From positions 1 to 6,032 of the forward strand of contig JAEWWD010000194.1 in assembly GCA_023396535.1 (NCBI GenBank): 6,032 bases of DNA, given 5' to 3'. Positions 1-4,623 of the stretch are shown piece by piece; position 1 is the stretch's first letter; every line of letters begins with the position of its first letter. Source of the DNA: Bacillota bacterium. Its GTDB lineage: Bacteria > Bacillota > Clostridia > Christensenellales > CAG-138. The notes beneath the pieces were generated by a model. It searched no databases. It was given only the letters and a program-made list of their open reading frames with translations, and was not told where the DNA came from. Position numbers and translations under genes: made by a program.

Positions 1-2
1 TG

Positions 3-242
3 TTCACCTTCTCCGGCAACGATGTCGGAACAATGGACAGGATTTCGGCCATCTTTACCCACTTGTACAACGAGGGCCTGGAAGTGGAGATGCTGGCCGT
101 CCTGCGTATCCTATACGATGTGGCAGGCCTGCAATTCCCAGAGGATGTGGTACTGTTGGCAACCAACTCAGAGGCACGGCATTACTTTCTATATTCCTTT
201 TTGCTGGACATGGATGACGTGTTGCAGGATATCAAAACTTGA
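3..242 (+). CDS. C-terminal part of an unrecognised protein (5' end outside window)
   Basis: The reading frame is open from the window edge to a TGA at 240-242, giving 79 visible residues, so this is probably the end of a longer gene. An ATG at 33 exists, but only weak purine-rich sequence precedes it and the frame continues upstream (FTFSGNDVGT), so I do not take it as the start. The visible part is acidic, mostly hydrophobic-helical (EMLAVLRILYDVAGL, then HYFLYSFLLDMDDVLQDIKT) and has no cysteines. I see no signal peptide, metal motif or nucleotide-binding motif, and I do not recognise the family. The natural-looking composition supports coding over the overlapping frame at 22-324. The stop codon overlaps a following ATG in a TGATG arrangement (240-244), which is usual between co-translated genes. 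Confidence 0.55.
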   Translation, partial: FTFSGNDVGTMDRISAIFTHLYNEGLEVEMLAVLRILYDVAGLQFPEDVVLLATNSEARHYFLYSFLLDMDDVLQDIKT

Positions 243-344
243 TGATACACAGGCATACCCCAATAGAAGAGGTAGACATCAAAACAGAAAAGGGCAATTG
301 AGGTCGAATCTTTCACATTATTGAATCCAATAAATGAGTTATGA
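242..344 (+). pseudogene. Possible remnant of a small downstream gene, TGATG-coupled
   Basis: An ATG at 242 overlaps the TGA of the preceding gene. It opens 19 codons (MIHRHTPIEEVDIKTEKGN) to a TGA at 299-301. If one base were removed near the AAAAGGG run at about 288-294, the frame would continue as AIEVESFTLLNPINEL to a TGA at 342-344, which also reads like plausible protein. This is an inference from reading-frame texture only. No homology is recognised, and it may be non-coding. Confidence 0.2.
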
Positions 345-353
345 TCGCACTTT

Positions 354-663
354 ATGGAACGAATCCTTGATGGATTGAAAAAACAGACCGAAAAGGATGC
401 CGCTTCTGATCGGTGGCGCCCGGCAGGTCGGCAAGACATATACGGCGCTGACATTCGAAAAGCAGCATTATTGGAATACAGTCTATTTCAACATGGAGGA
501 CTCCACGGAGGTCGCGGCAATCTTTGACCGCGACCTGGATCCTACTCGCATCATTAAGGAGCTTTCCGCAAAGAGCGGACAAAGCATTTTCCCGGAGGAT
601 ACGCTGATTATCCTTGATGAGATCCAGGCTTGTGAGCGCGCGCTGACGGTGAATAGGTCTTAG
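354..663 (+). pseudogene. Frameshifted, truncated AAA family ATPase (AAA_14, DUF4143-associated type)
   Basis: The piece carries the N-terminal hallmarks of the AAA_14 ATPases that usually precede a DUF4143 domain. They are a Walker A motif GGARQVGKT at about 412-438 and a Walker B LIILDEIQ at about 604-627, followed by the family-typical RALT. Intact members are roughly 380-480 residues, but this frame stops at 661-663, just after Walker B, so sensor regions and the whole C-terminal domain are missing. The natural start, ATG at 354 (MERILDGLK), is one base out of frame with the ATPase. Removing one A from the A6 run at 378-383 restores MERILDGLKNRPKRMPLLIGG, a typical family N-terminus. The in-frame ATG at 397 would begin only a few residues before Walker A. 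I read it as a dead gene with an N-terminal indel and a 3' deletion. Family assignment is confident; the cellular role of these ATPases is generally unclear. Confidence 0.85.
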
Positions 664-688
664 TATACGAATTTGATCCAATAGACCT

Positions 689-1672
689 TTATCGCGCTAT
701 TTCACCGTTATCGAAGCGATCAATCCGGTTCGTCCATATATACCCGTCAAAGCCCGCAGGAATGCGCTCACGATAATTCGCCGTATCAATTCCTTCGGAT
801 GCTCCACCATTGCCGCCCACAATAACAACGCGCGTGTTGATCCGCTCCATCCGCTCCACGAACTTGTGAGGCCATCCCCACAATAAACGGGCATAGTTCA
901 GCGGAAGGTGCAGTTCCATATTGTGTAGACTTTCGGGGATGTACCCCGTCCATCCCAGCGCAATATACTTTATCAGTGCATCCTTCATCATCTCCATACT
1001 CAGCAATCGCAACGAATTACTCTGATTGCGCAGGTATTGAATGGTTCCGTCCGCGCCATAGACAGTGATTTGCGAGAGCCGTTCATTTGGCATTGCTTTC
1101 AGGCACTCCCACAACAATACCCCTGTATCCTTATCCCCATCCTTAGCGTCGATCAAAAGTTCATGATCCGGGAAAGCGGCGAATACCTCGTCAATTACAG
1201 GCATTTGTCCAATCCCTTTACCCCGGAATGGATGGGTCTTGCCGCCATCTGCCGTATAACCGTATCCAATATCGAGTTGTTTAAGTTCGGCCATGGTATG
1301 ATCACTCACATAACCTTGCCCATCGGTACGATAGGAGATATCATAGTCATGGAATACAGCCAGCTGATTATCCTTGGTTCTGTGAATATCAAATTCAACA
1401 ACATCCGCGCCCATATCGAAGGCAATCCGCATGGATTCCAGCGTATTTTCAAGGTATGGATGCTCCGGCGGATAGATAATCTCTGCCGTATTTGTGTCCC
1501 ACTCGACTTGACTGATATCAAATGTCTGAGCAAGACCACGATGCGCAAGTAGCTTTGCTTTATTACCTTCCGTATTAATAAATAGAGACGTATTGTTGAG
1601 CCAAATAAATAGAGCAATGGTGAACAACACGCCAACGATCACAAGCAACAGTCTTCCTCTTTTTTTTTTCAT
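689..1672 (-). CDS. Membrane-anchored glycerophosphodiester phosphodiesterase family protein
   Basis: From the preferred start the protein is 327 residues. Residues 1-7 are basic (MKKKRGR) and 8-25 form one hydrophobic segment, so it is probably a signal-anchored, extracytoplasmic enzyme. The GDPD barrel follows with family residues in order: HRG at 44-46, ENT at 75-77, E93 and D95 in VVEFD, H108-D109, LLIDAK near 172-177, and a C-terminal YIWTNRID near 311-318. Family members hydrolyse glycerophosphodiesters to an alcohol and glycerol 3-phosphate; the substrate here cannot be told. Length fits a full domain plus anchor. The upstream ATG at 1678 would lie only 3 nt from the AAGGAG site, whereas the ATG at 1672 lies 9 nt away, so I chose 1672. 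Codons 2-5 contain a ten-A run. The gene lies 35 bp downstream of a phage tail remnant on the same strand and is the only apparently intact gene in the decayed segment. Confidence 0.88.
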   Translation of the reverse strand: MKKKRGRLLLVIVGVLFTIALFIWLNNTSLFINTEGNKAKLLAHRGLAQTFDISQVEWDTNTAEIIYPPEHPYLENTLESMRIAFDMGADVVEFDIHRTKDNQLAVFHDYDISYRTDGQGYVSDHTMAELKQLDIGYGYTADGGKTHPFRGKGIGQMPVIDEVFAAFPDHELLIDAKDGDKDTGVLLWECLKAMPNERLSQITVYGADGTIQYLRNQSNSLRLLSMEMMKDALIKYIALGWTGYIPESLHNMELHLPLNYARLLWGWPHKFVERMERINTRVVIVGGNGGASEGIDTANYRERIPAGFDGYIWTNRIDRFDNGEIAR

Positions 1673-1681
1673 AAACATTAT

Positions 1682-1687
1682 CTCCTT
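1682..1687 (-). promoter_or_regulatory. Ribosome binding site AAGGAG deciding the GDPD start
   Basis: The minus strand reads AAGGAG. It is 9 nt from the ATG at 1672 and only 3 nt from the ATG at 1678, which favours the shorter protein. I see no convincing promoter for this gene between the site and the upstream tail fragment. Confidence 0.7.
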
Positions 1688-1707
1688 GTTTATTGACGGG
1701 TTTTTAT

Positions 1708-2028
1708 TCAGCTTTGTTCAAGATATTCCACTTGAGCCATGAAAGAGCGTCCCCAAGCCTCTCCAAAATATCCCCAGTTGGGTTCTATTCCAACCTTCGC
1801 CACTCCGCCACTCCAGCTCACTACGTTCATGCCCGGTGCAAGCGTCGGAAAATCGCCGCTCATGTTTTCGTTCGAGGACGTGGCACCGGAGTACGCCTCC
1901 ATGAGCGGCGAATCCAGCGTGATGCTGCCGGAGATGCCCTCGAGTTCCACGATGTACAGCCCAACCATGAGCGTGGTCTCGCCGGAGCCGAAATATGTCG
2001 TCTGTCCGCCGTGCTGAGTTTCATCCAA
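1708..2028 (-). pseudogene. C-terminal fragment of a siphophage distal tail (Dit-like) protein
   Basis: The frame encodes about 106 residues ending EYLEQS. Its middle and end match what is known of the C-terminal domain of siphovirus tail components (phage tail family, Dit-like). These include SITLDSPLMEAYSG, then DFPTLAPGMNVVSWSGG, then VAKVGIEPNWGYF, where the family usually has a similar GDFP-L-PG-N-ISW-G-V--VEI-PRW pattern. Such proteins form the ring joining tail tube to baseplate and are normally 220-300 residues or more, so the N-terminal half or more is missing. At its 5' side the frame runs through a TTG (2026-2028) into DNA that belongs to an AbiEii-like gene on the other strand, so the break lies near 2015-2035. 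No other tail gene is present. The segment is a prophage relic; identity rests on motif recall, not a search. Confidence 0.72.
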
Positions 2029-2298
2029 AGAGATCCTTTGCTTGGCGAGAGCTTGGCACTCAAAGGCGGCATAGCAATCAATCTTACAATATTTAATTTG
2101 CCCCGGCTGTCCGTAGACATTGACCTTGATTATGCCAAGAATAACAGCAGGGACGAGATGATGGCAGAACGTGCAGACATCACGGACATTATCAAGCGCT
2201 ACATGGCTACGGAGGGCTTACATCCTGAGAAAGCTAAAGAATCGGAAGCGGAACTGCCGAAAAAGCTTCAAAGAAAAAGTGCCGAAATGGAGCGATAA
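2017..2298 (+). pseudogene. Internal fragment of an AbiEii/AbiGii-type nucleotidyltransferase toxin
   Basis: From about 2017 the plus strand reads SFIQRDPLLGESLALKGG and continues through NLPRLSVDIDLDY into a helical stretch (ITDIIKRYMATEGL). This matches the N-terminal nucleotidyltransferase core of AbiEii-type toxins, which normally read LALKGGTAL then LPRLSVDIDL. KGG lies at 2062-2070 and the metal-binding DID motif is within 2113-2133. The usual Thr after GG is Ile here. The first 30-40 residues are absent. After about 2230 the protein becomes a Lys/Glu-rich tail ending at 2296-2298 instead of the rest of the roughly 250-300-residue family. There is no start codon with a ribosome site at the fragment boundary and no AbiEi antitoxin nearby. 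Upstream codons in this frame run antisense to the phage tail fragment and are not part of the gene. The toxin must be inactive. Confidence 0.75.
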
Positions 2299-2333
2299 CC
2301 TTGTATCGGGTTATCACTGCCCGGTACTTTTTT
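2274..2333 (+). terminator. Nested hairpin with T6 tail, possible terminator
   Basis: An outer stem pairs 2274-2284 with 2322-2332, 11 bp including one G-T wobble. An inner perfect 7-bp stem (GATAACC at 2294-2300, GGTTATC at 2309-2315) encloses an 8-nt loop. The right arm ends in six Ts at 2328-2333, so a plus-strand transcript could terminate here. The element overlaps the end of the AbiEii remnant. Its two-tier form is unusual for a simple terminator, and it may instead be a relic of a recombination or regulatory site. Confidence 0.4.
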
Positions 2334-2355
2334 ATTTCAACTTAGATACGCATGT

Positions 2356-2377
2356 CACCATTTTGGCACCATTTTGG
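2356..2377. repeat. Perfect tandem duplication of an 11-bp unit
   Basis: CACCATTTTGG occurs at 2356-2366 and again, directly abutting, at 2367-2377. It lies between the AbiEii remnant and the tRNA terminator. Short iterated units of this kind can be integrase arm sites or regulator sites, but no such gene is present to support that. Confidence 0.6.
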
Positions 2378-2414
2378 TAAGCGCGATCAATTAGGGCATC
2401 CCAGATAGATAGAC

Positions 2415-2449
2415 AAAACCCCTGAAAACATAGTGTTTTCAGGGGTTTT
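2415..2449 (-). terminator. Strong intrinsic terminator of tRNA-Ser, probably bidirectional
   Basis: A perfect 16-bp inverted repeat (2415-2430 and 2434-2449) with a 3-nt loop TAG begins two bases past the tRNA 3' end. Each strand ends in TTTT, so it can stop transcription leaving the tRNA and also transcripts arriving from the island side. Confidence 0.85.
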
Positions 2450-2450
2450 C

Positions 2451-2539
2451 TGGCGGAGCGGGTGGGATTCGAACCCACGTGAGGTTTCCCTCAAACTGAT
2501 TTCGAGTCAGCCCCGTTATGACCGCTTCGATACCGCTCC
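2451..2539 (-). tRNA. tRNA-Ser, anticodon CGA
   Basis: Read on the minus strand, the gene starts GGAGCGG at 2539. It has a 3-bp D stem, and an anticodon stem GCTGA/TCAGT enclosing the loop CTCGAAA, giving anticodon CGA for the codon UCG. A long variable arm (GAGG GAAA CCTC) is typical of serine tRNAs. The T arm reads GTGGGTTCGAATCCCAC, and the acceptor strand is CCGCTCC followed by the discriminator G and an encoded CCA. All stems pair, and the length is 89 nt with CCA. A promoter lies upstream at 2584-2612 and a terminator immediately downstream. The 3' end faces the decayed accessory segment, as expected for a tRNA used as an integration target, although no second copy of the tRNA 3' end is visible in the window. 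Confidence 0.95.
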
Positions 2540-2583
2540 CTATTGAGCGCTCTCTCATGCCCCGCACGATTTTGCGCTTAGAA

Positions 2584-2612
2584 AGCATACCACAGGCAGA
2601 GCGAAAATGCAA
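2584..2612 (-). promoter_or_regulatory. Promoter of tRNA-Ser
   Basis: On the minus strand, TTGCAT (2607-2612) and TATGCT (2584-2589) are separated by exactly 17 bp. The TATGCT is preceded by TGG, an extended -10. The expected start near 2576 leaves a leader of roughly 35 nt before the tRNA. The match to a housekeeping sigma-factor promoter is good. Confidence 0.75.
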
Positions 2613-2639
2613 TATCCGGCGGCCTTTCGCAGTCCCCAG

Positions 2640-2983
2640 GGTGAGGATTACAATACATGTTAGACAGCCCAGAAGCCCTTTGGTGTGAAAGGGCTCAATA
2701 AAAGACGCCGCGTAGTCGGCAGCGCCCTTGTCGCAATACGCCCCTTATGACATGAAGGCGGTTGGCTTGTAGTTTTGAGTTTTCTGATTGCCACCGCCTC
2801 CTCTCTTATAAATGGGCAAGAGAAAAGAGCCTCCATGGAAGCTCCTTGCTTTTCCCCAAATCTCTTTCGCGTTATGGCCTTCCTGCACGCTTGAGCCACT
2901 AACCCAACAGTGTCTCCTCTGGGTTATGCCATCTTATACCTTTGATAAAACTGCTGCAAGCCGGTATATAGCCGTTCAACGCA
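2640..2983. other. Structured intergenic spacer without a convincing gene
   Basis: I find no gene with a proper start and plausible composition here. A minus-strand frame at 2660-2899 has an Arg/Thr/Ser/Pro-rich translation and looks spurious. The stretch is rich in short inverted repeats: AGCCCTTT/AAAGGGCT at 2674-2695, a GGCGG..CCGCC pair around 2757-2800, GAGC..GCTC at 2827-2844, and TAACCCA/TGGGTTA at 2900-2926. Such density suggests either a degenerate repetitive element or a structured 3' region of the methyltransferase transcript. Nothing in it lets me assign a known RNA family. Confidence 0.4.
2815..2844 (-). terminator. Probable intrinsic terminator downstream of the methyltransferase gene
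   Basis: On the minus strand a short hairpin (GAGCTTCC / GGAGGCTC, one T-G wobble, very tight loop) at 2827-2844 is followed by TTTTCTCTT. It lies about 140 nt beyond the stop of the methyltransferase gene, so it could end that transcript. The loop is small and the U-tract is broken by C, so confidence is moderate. Confidence 0.4.
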
Positions 2984-3862
2984 CTATATTCCCTGATGCG
3001 TCGCTGTTTTCTTTGTGGAGCGGTATTGCTTCAGGTAACCCGCGCCGCACTCGTCGATCCCCATCAGGAAGTTTACACTGTTGTACATCCATTCAAAATA
3101 AGGCATCTCGGGGTCCACCATGGCAACGCCCAGGTTATACCCGGACGCCAGAATGCAGAACACCGTTTCCAGAATCCCGGGATTGGGCATCATGTGTCCA
3201 ACATTACTGATACCAAGCAGGGTGGATACACCAAGTTCTTCCTCAAAGGCACGCATGGTTTCCAGCGAAAAACGGGCGCTGCCAAAGCAGACGCCGGCAG
3301 GCAGGCAGACGGAATCTATGGCGATATCCTCCCGGGGAATGCCCAGACACTCGGCGGCGTTGATGATTTTTTTTGCCACCCGAAGCCGTTCGGGAAGGGT
3401 GTCGGGAATGCCTCTATCGTCCACTAACGCGGTTCCCACGGCGCCGCCGTATTTCGCTACGATGGGCAGCAGGGTTTTCAGGTTCTCGTCTTCCCCGTTG
3501 ATGCAGTTGCACAGTGCCTTGCCGGGACTATAGAGTTTCAGGCATTCCTCGGCAATCTTGGGATTTCGTGTGTCAATGGAGACAAAAGCACCCGGAACTT
3601 GCGCAATTTGTTCCACTAATTTGGGCAATAGCCTTGCCTCGTCGAGCTCGTAGCGCATCATTTGAGCGTTGAACACAGGAGCGCCTTTTTCCAGCCCCAG
3701 GTACAGCGACGCCAGCAAGGTATCCATGTTCCCCGCTTGCAACTCGGCAATCACTTCGGGCTGCTCACACAGGTAGCCGCTTCGGTCATTCACATACAGA
3801 ACTGGCGCCCCGTTGCCAAAGTCAAGTGTGTCGCCCTGAGGGGTGGTTATAGTTCCTTTCAT
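2984..3862 (-). CDS. Methyltetrahydrofolate:corrinoid protein methyltransferase (pterin-binding, MtgA/AcsE-like)
   Basis: This complete 292-residue protein has the pterin-binding TIM-barrel pattern of the dihydropteroate-synthase-like methyltransferases. Visible family landmarks are YVNDRSGY near 23-30, SIDTRNP near 95-101, a CNCINGE strand near 118-124, DIAIDSVCLP near 179-188, LLGISNVGHMMP near 215-226 and VAMVDPE near 246-252. Asp97, Asn121, Asp183 and Asn220 sit where pterin-contacting residues occur in the family. Characterised relatives move a methyl group between a corrinoid protein and tetrahydrofolate in acetogenesis or in use of methylated amines and betaines. Which corrinoid partner it serves cannot be told, because neither a corrinoid protein nor a substrate-specific MttB-like enzyme is in the window. 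I chose ATG 3862 because AAAGGA (3869-3874) lies 6 nt before it; the ATG at 3883 lacks such a site. The protein is cytoplasmic with no signal sequence. Confidence 0.85.
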   Translation of the reverse strand: MKGTITTPQGDTLDFGNGAPVLYVNDRSGYLCEQPEVIAELQAGNMDTLLASLYLGLEKGAPVFNAQMMRYELDEARLLPKLVEQIAQVPGAFVSIDTRNPKIAEECLKLYSPGKALCNCINGEDENLKTLLPIVAKYGGAVGTALVDDRGIPDTLPERLRVAKKIINAAECLGIPREDIAIDSVCLPAGVCFGSARFSLETMRAFEEELGVSTLLGISNVGHMMPNPGILETVFCILASGYNLGVAMVDPEMPYFEWMYNSVNFLMGIDECGAGYLKQYRSTKKTATHQGI

Positions 3863-3868
3863 TTCGGT

Positions 3869-3874
3869 TCCTTT
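3869..3874 (-). promoter_or_regulatory. Ribosome binding site AAAGGA for the methyltransferase
   Basis: AAAGGA on the minus strand lies 6 nt upstream of the ATG at 3862. It falls inside the longer frame that would start at 3883, which favours the shorter 292-residue protein. Confidence 0.65.
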
Positions 3875-3883
3875 CAGAATCAT

Positions 3884-4195
3884 CCATATCCAAGAAAATA
3901 CCAGTTACTACTTCGACGACAACCCCAGCTATCGTATCCGCCTGAACGATATCAGACCAATGTATCATACAAATTCCACGAAACATCTGTTATAGATTAA
4001 TTATTTTACCACGAGGCCCCCCGGATTTCCAGTACAACCTTGTGCATCTGTACACGGCGGCTTATCGCAGTCCCCGGGCTATTTGCCTCTATGCCGCAGA
4101 CCGGGCAGAGCAAGCGGTACATAATGCGTACGGCGCGCCGTCAGGCTTCATTTACCAGGTATTTCTTGGTCCGCCGCGTGTGACCTTGCTGTTTT
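3884..4195. other. Intergenic region, no gene recognised
   Basis: No frame here has a start with a ribosome site. A plus-strand stretch at about 3893-3992 can be read as SYYFDDNPSYRIRLNDIRP and ends at a TAG, which has natural-looking composition and could be the tail of a deleted gene, but I recognise no family. A perfect 12-bp palindrome ACGGCGCGCCGT lies at 4130-4141. A 24-bp stretch at 4055-4078 resembles one at 2617-2640. The promoter of the divergent methyltransferase gene should lie near 3890-3960, but I see no confident -35/-10 pair. Confidence 0.4.
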
Positions 4196-4197
4196 TG

Positions 4198-4206
4198 TGG
4201 TATATA
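4198..4206 (+). promoter_or_regulatory. Possible extended -10 promoter of the 31-residue small gene
   Basis: TGG followed by TATATA (4201-4206) fits an extended -10, 36 nt before the small gene's ATG. The -35 region is weak: the best candidate, GTGACC at 4180-4185, is 15 bp from TATATA. Confidence 0.3.
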
Positions 4207-4242
4207 TGAGGTACAGAAAGTTTGAGCGAGGAGGTCTTTCCC

Positions 4243-4338
4243 ATGGCAGAGAACCAGGATATCTTATTTGATCAAAGCGTATGCTCGGCGGAATTTCCCA
4301 AGGGCTGCACAGAGCCCGCCTCCGAGGATCAGGAATAA
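4243..4338 (+). CDS. 31-residue acidic small protein of unknown function
   Basis: ATG at 4243 is preceded by GAGGAGG (4228-4234) at an ideal 8-nt distance, the best ribosome site in the window. The frame runs 31 codons to TAA at 4336-4338. A strong intrinsic terminator follows at 4370-4406 and a possible extended -10 promoter lies just upstream, so it looks like a self-contained transcription unit. The protein is acidic with only two Lys and no Arg. It has two cysteines eight residues apart (C14 and C22) around SAEFPKG, and a Glu/Asp-rich C-terminus. It has no hydrophobic segment, so a membrane or toxin-like small protein is unlikely. I do not recognise it. Peptide-precursor or small regulatory or metal-binding roles are possible, but no maturation enzyme is adjacent. 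Coding status rests on signals and layout, not homology. Confidence 0.6.
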   Translation: MAENQDILFDQSVCSAEFPKGCTEPASEDQE

Positions 4339-4369
4339 CCGCCGTGTCACTGTAGCATAACCCGCGAAG

Positions 4370-4406
4370 GCCCGCCGTCTCCCCCACGGCGGGCTATTTC
4401 TTTGTT
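4370..4406 (+). terminator. Intrinsic terminator after the 31-residue gene
   Basis: GCCCGCCGT (4370-4378) and ACGGCGGGC (4386-4394) form a perfect 9-bp GC-rich stem with a 7-nt pyrimidine loop, followed by TATTTCTTTGTT. It is positioned 31 nt after the stop of the small gene. Confidence 0.85.
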
Positions 4407-4457
4407 CACAACGCACTGCTGCGCCCGAGTCCAATCATCCCTTTGCGGCATATACTA

Positions 4458-4466
4458 TGTTAGAAT
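4458..4466 (+). promoter_or_regulatory. Possible extended -10 promoter upstream of the Cas2-like gene
   Basis: TG, T, TAGAAT (TAGAAT at 4461-4466) fits an extended -10. No good -35 lies 17 bp upstream. A start near 4473 would give a GC-rich leader of about 150 nt before the gene at 4624, but would begin inside the left arm of the hairpin at 4466-4530. Confidence 0.3.
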
Positions 4467-4530
4467 GCGGCTGCGCAATCCCCTTTTGCGGGGCCCCATG
4501 CCCCGCTGGGCGATATGCGCCGCAGCCGCA
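4466..4530. repeat. Large GC-rich compound inverted repeat
   Basis: Positions 4466-4475 pair perfectly with 4521-4530 (10 bp). After a 3-nt bulge, two more pairs form (4476-4477 with 4516-4517). Inside lies a second perfect 7-bp stem, GCGGGGC 4488-4494 with GCCCCGC 4500-4506, around a 5-nt loop. Directly after it comes a 12-bp perfect palindrome ATCCGCGCGGAT at 4531-4542. There is no T-run, so it is not a standard terminator. It could be a structured leader of the gene at 4624 or the remains of a repetitive element. Confidence 0.65.
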
Positions 4531-4623
4531 ATCCGCGCGGATGATAAAACGCCGCAACCCCGTCTGGCTCACCGGCGTCGGCGCGTGGATTTATTGTGGG
4601 CCTGAAAGGCAAAAGGTATAGAT

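Noticed and set aside
22..324. 100-codon plus-strand frame over the start of the window
   Set aside because: Its translation is Trp/Cys/Arg-rich and antigenically odd in composition, and it overlaps the more natural frame ending at 242.
352..681. Minus-strand frame antisense to the ATPase remnant
   Set aside because: The plus strand carries clear Walker A and B motifs, so the antisense frame is a shadow.
1037..1552. 171-codon plus-strand frame inside the GDPD gene
   Set aside because: It is antisense to a protein with all GDPD motifs and has no ribosome site.
1693..2016. N-terminal half of the long plus-strand frame that runs into the AbiEii piece
   Set aside because: It is Arg/His-rich and antisense to the phage tail fragment; only the part after about 2017 resembles AbiEii.
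2660..2899. 79-codon minus-strand frame in the spacer
   Set aside because: Composition (TTRRLLLSPFTPKG and similar) and hairpin overlap point to non-coding repeat sequence; no ribosome site at its start.
2674..2926. Known riboswitch such as a cobalamin riboswitch for the methyltransferase
   Set aside because: The hairpins lie downstream, not upstream, of the methyltransferase gene, and I cannot match any conserved riboswitch core.
3893..3992. Readable stretch SYYFDDNPSYRIRLNDIRP upstream of the methyltransferase
   Set aside because: It has no start codon or ribosome site and no recognised family, so it was not listed as a gene; it may be a gene tail remnant.
4402..4605. 67-codon plus-strand frame over the GC-rich hairpin
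   Set aside because: It starts inside the terminator tail, lacks a ribosome site, and spans strong inverted repeats.
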